IMG/VR virus record: IMGVR_UViG_3300032605_000046
Coordinates: 1-43,082 of that record
Strand: one strand, 5' to 3'
Origin: a virus
DNA: 43,082 bases
Position 1 is the stretch's first letter, and the number at the start of each line of letters is the position of its first letter. The translations under genes and the position numbers were made by a program. The notes under the pieces were generated by a model. It was not told the DNA's origin. It saw only the letters and a list, made by a program, of their open reading frames with translations, and ran no database searches. Below, piece after piece: positions 37,049 through 43,082 of the stretch.

Positions 37049-38589
37049 TAATTTTCCGTTTCAGCGTACCATTGAAAATTAGAAGCGGAGCTTGTTGTAA
37101 CTGAAATGCAAATTGTTCCTGAAGCTACATAAGATTCACTTGTAGCTCCTCCTGGTACATTTCCAAAACATACAACTGCTCCTAATTGACCAGGAACAGC
37201 TCTATTTGGTGTTTGCCATATTAATTCTTTATCTGCAAATAATAATCCATTAGAACCATTGTATTGATAGGTTACAGAATAAACAGCTTCTTCAGCAGCA
37301 GAATATACAGTTGAAGCTGATGTTGTTGGATTTCCTTTTACAGATACTTTCCATACTGTTGAACCACCCCAAAATGGCAAAACAACAGACTGATAAGTGC
37401 TAGTATTATTTATATAAGCAAAACCTGAAACATTTTTTATACTTATGTTTGGTGTTAATTGCGTTGTATTAATATTTAATCTTGTTGCAGGGCAATTAAC
37501 AACATCTCCACCTTTAATATTTAAAGCAGTTAAATTATTATTTATTGTTGCAATAGGGCCATATAAATTTCTAAATTCACATCCATCAAAATTATAAGAA
37601 CCATATCCTGCATTTAATACAGAAGCCGTTGTGCTTTGTGTATATGATGGTGAACTTGCATTACCATCAAAAATACATCCTTTAAAAGATACATTTAATG
37701 TTGCTCCAGTATTGTAAACAATAGCATAGTTATACATATTTCTAAAAGTGCAACCAGTAAACAATGCTTGCAAATTTTGTGCTGCCAAATTTACAAATCC
37801 TGTAAAGGTTGTATATTGCGTATTCATTACAAAATCAACGCCAGTAAAAGATATAGATTGAACAGAAGTTGCGCCTGAAAATAAAACTGAATTATATAAA
37901 GCATATTCTATTGTTCCATTTGATATTTGAATATCACGAGCATTATCAGAAACACTTATTCCATAATTAGCTAAATAAATATCAAAGTTAGTTATTGAAA
38001 TATTTTGAGATGCGTTTAATATAATTCCGTTTAATGCTTGATCTATTTGAATATTTGATATAAGACCATCAGATCCACCATCAATAGAAATTCCTCCACC
38101 ACAAGCAGACATAAACATATCAGAAATAGAAAATCCTGAACAAGTAACTGATATAACTGAAGATGCTCCAGGCCCACCTAAAGTAAATAAATTTGACATT
38201 CTTGCTGGTTGTCCCCCACTATCTGGAGTAACTACACCAGCTATAAGTCCTGATCCCATAATAAATGCAGGAACAGATGAATTTGTAAAAGTAGTGCAGT
38301 TAATATAAGAAGAAGTTTCTCCTGTTCCGTAAAAAGTTTGTCCTTTTCGTACATAGACAGTTCCACTAATTTTATAAGTACCAGCAGGAACAACAATGTT
38401 ATATTGCAACGCACTTGACCATGCTACTGTAGCTTGTGTGGCAGCATTAAAAGCTGCTGTACTATCTGTAACACCTGTTGGATCGGCCCCAAAATCTAAA
38501 ACAGAAATTGTTTCTGATAATTTTTGATTAATAGGTCTATTAACAGAACCTGTTATGCCTTCATAATATTTTGGAATTAATGTTGTCAT
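37048..38589 (-). CDS. Beta-helix tailspike, pectate-lyase-3-like (513 aa)
   Basis: The region SVLDFGADPTGVTDSTAAFN is the classical start of the pectate-lyase-3 or glycoside-like beta-helix. It is followed by IVVPAGTYKISGTVYVRKGQ and then repeated N-rich rungs (ISITNFDIYLANYGISVSDN; RDIQISNGTIEYALYNSVLF). The first 28 residues (LIPKYYEGITGSVNRPINQK) dock it to the virion and are unlike the P22 head-binding domain. It should bind and perhaps cut a surface polysaccharide. Catalytic residues cannot be assigned by eye. It is found only in the right arm. Confidence 0.82.
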   Translation of the reverse strand: MTTLIPKYYEGITGSVNRPINQKLSETISVLDFGADPTGVTDSTAAFNAATQATVAWSSALQYNIVVPAGTYKISGTVYVRKGQTFYGTGETSSYINCTTFTNSSVPAFIMGSGLIAGVVTPDSGGQPARMSNLFTLGGPGASSVISVTCSGFSISDMFMSACGGGISIDGGSDGLISNIQIDQALNGIILNASQNISITNFDIYLANYGISVSDNARDIQISNGTIEYALYNSVLFSGATSVQSISFTGVDFVMNTQYTTFTGFVNLAAQNLQALFTGCTFRNMYNYAIVYNTGATLNVSFKGCIFDGNASSPSYTQSTTASVLNAGYGSYNFDGCEFRNLYGPIATINNNLTALNIKGGDVVNCPATRLNINTTQLTPNISIKNVSGFAYINNTSTYQSVVLPFWGGSTVWKVSVKGNPTTSASTVYSAAEEAVYSVTYQYNGSNGLLFADKELIWQTPNRAVPGQLGAVVCFGNVPGGATSESYVASGTICISVTTSSASNFQWYAETEN

Positions 38590-38608
38590 ATAGAGCCTTT
38601 TTAAAAAT

Positions 38609-38959
38609 TTAAGCCCAAGGTAATTTAGGACTTGTTATCAAACTATTTTGTATATTTGTTAATTGACTATCAAGATTAAATTCAATTGCAGAAACACCTG
38701 ATAAATTTGAAGCAGCTAGTTCAGCGTTTTGAAATTGATTTTGTACCCATGAAATAATTTGTGATTCTGTTAATTGATTAAATGGAATAAATGAATTTGA
38801 TGATACATATGGAATATCCATATCAAAATTTAATGTAGCAATATTAGTTCCATCTGTACCAATAACTGTACAAAATGCTTTTGAAACCACATTAGATTCT
38901 CCATTTAAATTTGGATTAACTAAAAGAGAATTTATTTTCCATGTATAAGTATTTGACAT
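38609..38959 (-). CDS. DUF7936-like fibre-partner protein, right arm copy 2 (116 aa)
   Basis: The 116-residue protein reads NTYTWKINSLLVNPNLNGES, then VVSKAFCTVIGTDG, FIPFNQLTESQIISWVQNQF and ends SPKLPWA. The plan (YTW start, beta region, LTE-x-x-I-x-x-W-V helix, PW end) matches a recognised family of small phage proteins that I recall as DUF7936. It follows the 356-residue fibre-like gene. Its role is not established. Confidence 0.65.
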   Translation of the reverse strand: MSNTYTWKINSLLVNPNLNGESNVVSKAFCTVIGTDGTNIATLNFDMDIPYVSSNSFIPFNQLTESQIISWVQNQFQNAELAASNLSGVSAIEFNLDSQLTNIQNSLITSPKLPWA

Positions 38960-38960
38960 A

Positions 38961-40031
38961 TTACAATCTTTTAACTAAATAAACAGTTTGGTTATATCCA
39001 ATATTTCCAGTATCTTGATAAGTTACTTTGATTCTTATTTGATTAGTTGTTGGGCTTGTAGTAAATGTAGATTCAGATGAGCCATTCCAAAATACTGCCG
39101 TTACTACTAATTGTGCTGGAAAAACAGGCGCAGCATTAATTCCTAATTGAGTATAAGAAATATAATTTCCACCAGTCGTTCCGTTATATCCATAACTAAC
39201 AAATATTAATCCTGCGATAGTAGAATAATAATTAGTGTTTCCTGTTGCATAAGGATCTCCACCAATACAAACATCATAAATTGCACCTAAACCATATCCA
39301 ATAGTTGCAGTATTACTATAAATTCCAGTATCTACTATTGAATAAGGACTGCTTGTACTTGTCTGAGAATAAGTTTTTCCATGTAAAACATTAAAAGTTC
39401 CTAAATTAGGATTTGTTGATCCTATTGATGTGCCATCTATAGACCCTCCTGTTATTGAAACTGATGTCGAATTTTGAGTTGACATTGTTCCAAGACCAGT
39501 AATTGATGTATTTGGGATGGTTGTAGAAGCAGTCATTGCTCCTGTTCCGTTGCCATAAACATAACCAGTTAATGTAGTTGCTCCTGTTCCACCATTAGCA
39601 GCTACAAGAGTTCCTGCAACAGTTACAGCACCTTTTGTAGATGTAGAAGGTGTTAATCCAGTAGTTCCAAAATTAATGCTTGTAACTGCAAGAGTGTTTG
39701 GATTAGTCCATTGGGGAGCAGATCCGCTAGAAGTTAAAAAATAACCGCTAGTTCCAATCCCAAGTTTTGTAAATGCAGATCCTGATGCGTAATAAGTTAA
39801 ATCACCAGCGGTATAGCTAGTAAGTCCAGTACCGCCAGCATTTGTAGGAGTGGTTTTCCAAGCAATTGTTTGAACAGAACCACCAGAATCTTTATAAAAT
39901 AATTTTCCATCAGCAATATTAATTGCTAATTCAGACCCTGTAGAATTATTTAATAAATTTGTAGCAAGAGGCGTATTAGAAGCCGTAGAGCTTGAATATA
40001 TTAATAAAGGGGTAAATCCTGTTTGCGCCAT
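38961..40031 (-). CDS. Tail fibre-like protein (356 aa)
   Basis: The N-terminus TGFTPLLIYSSSTASNTPLA, then SELAINIADGKLFYKDSGGS, is typical of phage fibre N-termini. The middle has NAGGTGLTSYTAGDLTYYAS and NGGTGATTLTGYVYGNGTGA motifs common in fibres. The C-terminal ~140 residues form a separate beta domain that is less repetitive (YGLGAIYDVCIGGDPYATGN; NQIRIKVTYQDTGNIGYNQT) and could bind the receptor. It lies directly after the large right-arm fibre, overlapping nothing. Only in the right arm. Confidence 0.7.
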   Translation of the reverse strand: MAQTGFTPLLIYSSSTASNTPLATNLLNNSTGSELAINIADGKLFYKDSGGSVQTIAWKTTPTNAGGTGLTSYTAGDLTYYASGSAFTKLGIGTSGYFLTSSGSAPQWTNPNTLAVTSINFGTTGLTPSTSTKGAVTVAGTLVAANGGTGATTLTGYVYGNGTGAMTASTTIPNTSITGLGTMSTQNSTSVSITGGSIDGTSIGSTNPNLGTFNVLHGKTYSQTSTSSPYSIVDTGIYSNTATIGYGLGAIYDVCIGGDPYATGNTNYYSTIAGLIFVSYGYNGTTGGNYISYTQLGINAAPVFPAQLVVTAVFWNGSSESTFTTSPTTNQIRIKVTYQDTGNIGYNQTVYLVKRL

Positions 40032-42140
40032 TTAAAAAGCTCCTCCACCCATACCACCAATAGAAGTTAAAACTCCTGTAGATGGGTTAAATTGAAGTTT
40101 AGTAGAAGAAGTATTTAAAGGCAAATTTCCTGTAGTTGTATTTACAATTGTTGGATAATATGTAGCATTTGTGCTTGTGTTATCAGTAATTGCTACGTTA
40201 TTTGCGTTTGTAGCAGTTGTAGCCGTTGTTGCGCTAGATGCAGAACCGCTAATATTTACTGCTAAAGAAGTAATTGATCCGCTTGCAGCGTTCAAAGCTA
40301 CGGCAGTTGTGCCAATATAAAGCGTTGAATTACTCAATACGCCACTAGGAATAGTTCCTGTTAAATTACCAGCAGTAAGGCTAGTTAAACTTGCTCCCGA
40401 TCCGCTAAATCCTGTGGCTGTAAGAACGCCAGTAGAAGGATTAAATTGATATTTAGTAGAGCTTGTATATTCAGTTGTAAGATTTCCCGTAGTTTGATTA
40501 GCAAACAAAGGATAGCGAGTCGCATTAGTTGTTGTATCGTCAGTTACTGTTGCATAGGATGTTGGCGTAGTCCACGCAAAGCCACCGCCAGTTGTATAGC
40601 TTAAAACTGTGTTATTTGTAGGAACAGTAATAAATGAAGTTGCTCCTGCGCCTGATTGATAAGGAATATATCCTGCACCACCACCAGCTAAATTAGTTGC
40701 AGTAGTTGCTGTTGTTGCAGAGCCTACAGATAAAGTAGATTGCGCTACATATTGAGGGGCAGAAGCACCAGCCGTCAAAACATAATTAGTCGTGCCTAAT
40801 GATAGGAATGTAGTTACACCTGCGCTTGATTGATAATGCAAAGCACCAGCAGAACCACCAGCCACGTTAGTCGCACTTGCAGCAAGCGTAGCAGAAGCTA
40901 CAGCACCACTTACAATTGATCCAAGTATAGACGTTAGCCATGTAGGATTTGAATAGCTACCAGTTGAATAAAGCCCATTGGTGACTGTTCCTGCATTACC
41001 TGTAATGCCAATTCCCCAAGTACCTGATGCGTTTGTACCTGTTGTTGAAGGTGCGCCAATCGTATTGTATGAAATTGTGTGTGCAGCAGAGCCATTAAAT
41101 GTTGTGCCTGTTGCGCCACCTGATCCGCCATTATTAAATGTCAATGAATTAGGTGTGTTAGCAGTTACTGTCGTTGAACCACCCAAGCTAACTGCATTGC
41201 CGTTAATCGTAATGGACGAATTAGCCAAATAACTATTAGCAATCGGGTTAGCGTTCCATGTACCTGCTGTTAATGTTCCTACTCCTGTAATACCTGTGTA
41301 TGAACCACTAATTAAGCTAGATGCAATCGTTCCGCTAGTGATTTGACTAGCACCAATGGCAATAGATACATTACTTGCGTTAGTTAATTGACCTTGAGCA
41401 TTAACAGTAAATGTGCCAACACTTGATGCAGAGCCATAAGAACCTAGCGTAACTGTTGTATTGGTAATAGAAAATTGATTAGCAGATAAAGTTAAGCCTG
41501 TTCCTGCTGTGTAAGTATTAATTGCAGAAAATTGCACCCAAGGCATTGCAGTTACATTTATTGTGCCTGTATCAGAAGCAGTACAAACCCATCCTGTATC
41601 AGCTTGACCGCCATTTAAAATGACTGTGTATGCGCCTGGCACTTCTGACCATACATCCATGTCAGTTGCACGAGTCCAAGCACTTGCAGAAGCGTTATAA
41701 ATGCCGTTGTATTGACTAGAACTTTGATTTTTTACTAATACTCTATCGCCAGCCAACGTAGTATAGCCATCAATAGTTTGTAAGCCTGATAGCGTAATGT
41801 TGGTTGTTGTTGCACATTTACACGCTGCTTTAGGGCCAAGACCTTGTGCTACAGTATCTACATAAAACTTATTAGCAATGTCAGTATTGCCACTAGGTGT
41901 AGTGATAACTTGACCTGTTGTCGTTAGAACATTAGTAAAAACTCCCGTTGAGGGAGTAGTTGCACCAATTGTCGTACTGTTAATCGTACTATTGGTTATA
42001 TTTAATCCTGATTGACTAGGATTGATAGAAGCATAAAAAGGCTGACCCTGACCGATAAAAGTCTGAAAGTTTCCGTAAACGTCAAAGTACGCTTGAACAG
42101 GCAGTAAATTTTGGTCTACAGTTGAACTAGGGCCAGCCAT
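40032..42140 (-). CDS. Large tail fibre, right-arm version (702 aa)
   Basis: Residues 1-80 equal the left-arm fibre almost exactly. Residues 80-560 are related with scattered differences, and then the two diverge. It has KFYVDTVAQGLGPKAACKCA, the ASQITSGTIASSLISGSYTG unit and two AGG-x5-YQS(S/G)AG units. It ends at GVLTSIGGMGGGAF without the SGSRWVI ending of the left fibre and is 181 residues shorter. The Gly-rich end and the separate fibre and spike genes downstream suggest that it serves as a proximal or branched fibre here. Confidence 0.83.
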   Translation of the reverse strand: MAGPSSTVDQNLLPVQAYFDVYGNFQTFIGQGQPFYASINPSQSGLNITNSTINSTTIGATTPSTGVFTNVLTTTGQVITTPSGNTDIANKFYVDTVAQGLGPKAACKCATTTNITLSGLQTIDGYTTLAGDRVLVKNQSSSQYNGIYNASASAWTRATDMDVWSEVPGAYTVILNGGQADTGWVCTASDTGTINVTAMPWVQFSAINTYTAGTGLTLSANQFSITNTTVTLGSYGSASSVGTFTVNAQGQLTNASNVSIAIGASQITSGTIASSLISGSYTGITGVGTLTAGTWNANPIANSYLANSSITINGNAVSLGGSTTVTANTPNSLTFNNGGSGGATGTTFNGSAAHTISYNTIGAPSTTGTNASGTWGIGITGNAGTVTNGLYSTGSYSNPTWLTSILGSIVSGAVASATLAASATNVAGGSAGALHYQSSAGVTTFLSLGTTNYVLTAGASAPQYVAQSTLSVGSATTATTATNLAGGGAGYIPYQSGAGATSFITVPTNNTVLSYTTGGGFAWTTPTSYATVTDDTTTNATRYPLFANQTTGNLTTEYTSSTKYQFNPSTGVLTATGFSGSGASLTSLTAGNLTGTIPSGVLSNSTLYIGTTAVALNAASGSITSLAVNISGSASSATTATTATNANNVAITDNTSTNATYYPTIVNTTTGNLPLNTSSTKLQFNPSTGVLTSIGGMGGGAF

Positions 42141-42148
42141 GTGTTTCC

Positions 42149-42622
42149 TTAAAATGGAATTGCATTAACTAAAATTACATCACCAGCAGACATATTAGCA
42201 GCCGCACCTGTTGTTACAGAAAAGCTAGTAAATGTGACTGAAGTTGCTGTGCTTCCAGTTAATTGTAAAAACAATGTACTACCACTTGTTACATCAGCAG
42301 CAAAAGCCAACCAACCATTTGGTGCTGTTGGTAAAGTAATAGTGCCATTTGCAGCCCCACCTGTACCAACAACAATTTTAAACACAAAAGTGCTTGTTGC
42401 TGAAATTGTAGGGTTAGTACCAAAACCACTGCTAATAGTAGGTAATGATGTTGTTGTTGCTAATAAATTACCATTTAAAGAAATAGAACTTGCGTTATAA
42501 GGCGCAAGTAACTGATTCCCACCTTGACCAATTAAACCTGTACATACATTGTTTACATTGTACTGAGCTTGTACTGGCAAAATGTTATTGGTAACTGTTG
42601 ATGCTACTTGGTTTGAACTCAT
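42149..42622 (-). CDS. Small tail protein with fibre-type anchor, right-arm version (157 aa)
   Basis: Counterpart of the gene at 5785-6324: ASTVTNNILPVQAQYNVNNV, then GLIGQGGNQLLAPYNA, at the start, and SAGDVILVNAIPF at the end. The central region is shorter by 22 residues and differs in sequence. The N-terminus shares the STV-x-N-x-LPVQA element with the large fibre encoded next to it. Virion location is likely, exact role unknown. Confidence 0.65.
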   Translation of the reverse strand: MSSNQVASTVTNNILPVQAQYNVNNVCTGLIGQGGNQLLAPYNASSISLNGNLLATTTSLPTISSGFGTNPTISATSTFVFKIVVGTGGAANGTITLPTAPNGWLAFAADVTSGSTLFLQLTGSTATSVTFTSFSVTTGAAANMSAGDVILVNAIPF

Positions 42623-42960
42623 TATGAAATCCCTTCGCCTGGAGTAATTTCAGCACTAGAAGCAGCACTAGAAATAAACCAAGCATTAGGTGGAATATAA
42701 CCAATAACGGCTACTCCGTTAGCAGGTACAGCAATTGTATTAGCTTGCGGTGTTGTTAAGCCTGGCGCAGTTACCGTAACAGTAACAGCTAAATCATTAG
42801 GCTCTGGCGGTTGCCATGAAACATGAATCAAGCTAGAAGTAATATTGACAATCCGATAGCTAGATGGATATACGTTATTACTTGTTTTAACTTGAACCGA
42901 TGCCAAACTTCCCACAAGATACGTTGGGCCAAAAGGCGAAAACGGTGAGTTATAGGCCAT
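42622..42960 (-). CDS. Small virion protein, right-arm version (112 aa)
   Basis: Same length and ends as the left copy at 6324-6662 (MAYNSPFSPFGPTYLVGSLA; SSAASSAEITPGEGIS), with substitutions in between. Its start codon lies in the exact repeat that joins the arms. On the circular reading it is preceded by the common 106-residue gene. Function not recognised; small tail or decoration protein. Confidence 0.6.
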   Translation of the reverse strand: MAYNSPFSPFGPTYLVGSLASVQVKTSNNVYPSSYRIVNITSSLIHVSWQPPEPNDLAVTVTVTAPGLTTPQANTIAVPANGVAVIGYIPPNAWFISSAASSAEITPGEGIS

Positions 42961-43082
42961 GATTTTTCCTTTATAGACCTGCTGGCAATTGACCTTCTGG
43001 GCGAATAACTTGAATTACATAGTTACCAGCCAAAGGTGTTGCGCTTGATCCTGATACGTTAGCAAATTGAATTTGCAATGTG
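42956..43082. repeat. 127-bp exact direct repeat, terminal copy
   Basis: Identical to 6658-6784, running exactly to the window end. See the internal copy for the meaning. It shows that the sequence following 43082 is at least compatible with continuing at 6785. Confidence 0.9.
42971..43082 (-). CDS. 3' part of the 106-aa virion gene, cut by the window edge
   Basis: The frame ending at TAA 42973-42971 is open to the window end and encodes the last 37 residues of the protein at 6673-6993, without a difference. It is not a broken gene: the start is simply missing because the window ends. On the circular reading it is the same gene. Confidence 0.85.
   Translation of the reverse strand, partial: TLQIQFANVSGSSATPLAGNYVIQVIRPEGQLPAGL

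Noticed and set aside
3125-42140. Diversity-generating retroelement
   Set aside because: Two related fibre genes suggested a template/variable pair, but no reverse transcriptase is encoded. The differences are spread over all kinds of sites and include length changes, not adenine-specific changes.
1-43082. Reading the 127-bp repeat as a terminal repeat of a linear 43-kb phage
   Set aside because: The partner is internal (6658-6784), not at position 1, and essential-type genes (gp4-like, large fibre) would be doubled.

Overview
The window is almost certainly a tailed-phage genome from an AT-rich (GC in the upper thirties by eye) freshwater-type virome contig, not a bacterial chromosome. Every gene is tightly packed, and the morphogenesis set is P22-like: portal, scaffold, P22-type coat, gp4-like and gp10-like tail-closure proteins, injection proteins and a beta-helix tailspike. 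It is therefore most likely a podovirus. A Gram-negative host is indicated by the Rz/Rz1 spanin pair and the signal-peptide proteins. A betaproteobacterial host is only a guess. No integrase, CI-type repressor, tRNA, CRISPR array or DNA polymerase was recognised.

Topology. The last 127 bases (42956-43082) are identical to internal bases 6658-6784, and the identity stops abruptly at 6657/42955. This is what a de Bruijn assembler with k=127 leaves when an edge re-enters an existing node. The simplest reading is a circular map of 36,298 bp (6658-42955), i.e. a circularly permuted or headful genome. Bases 1-6657 would then be a second, alternative version of the tail-fibre arm from a co-occurring relative. 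On that circle the gene order is a normal P22-like order.

Layout, reading the minus strand from 20.7 kb downwards. A small HTH regulator and a secreted protein (20.7-20.3 kb) are followed by a structured non-coding stretch (20.27-19.78 kb) with a pseudoknot-like RNA ending in a U-tract. Next come middle genes (19.8-13.8 kb): a winged-helix protein, repeat-rich QPAQEP proteins, a PD-(D/E)XK-like protein, NinB, NinG, a GroES-like co-chaperonin, small proteins and a ParB-methyltransferase fusion. Packaging and head genes follow (13.8-6.7 kb): small and large terminase, portal, scaffold with its own promoter, coat, and putative decoration proteins. From there the map passes into either the left arm (6.66 kb down to 1) or the right arm (42.96 down to 36.2 kb). 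Both carry fibres, DUF7936-like small partners and a gp4-like protein. The right arm then continues through an HNH gene, gp10-like protein, short fibre, cupin, three injection-type proteins and the lysis cassette (26.6-24.65 kb).

The only plus-strand block (20.88-24.68 kb) is an early operon: small proteins, an ERF/Rad52-like annealing protein, a YqaJ exonuclease, a duplicated gene pair, SSB and three small charged proteins. It converges on, and overlaps by 36 bp, the end of the endolysin gene. The recombination genes (annealing protein, exonuclease, SSB, NinB, NinG) suggest host-dependent, recombination-supported replication. GroES suggests phage-specific folding of virion proteins. The two arms suggest that receptor-recognition modules are being swapped between close relatives, with unrelated free-standing endonucleases sitting at the same position in each arm.
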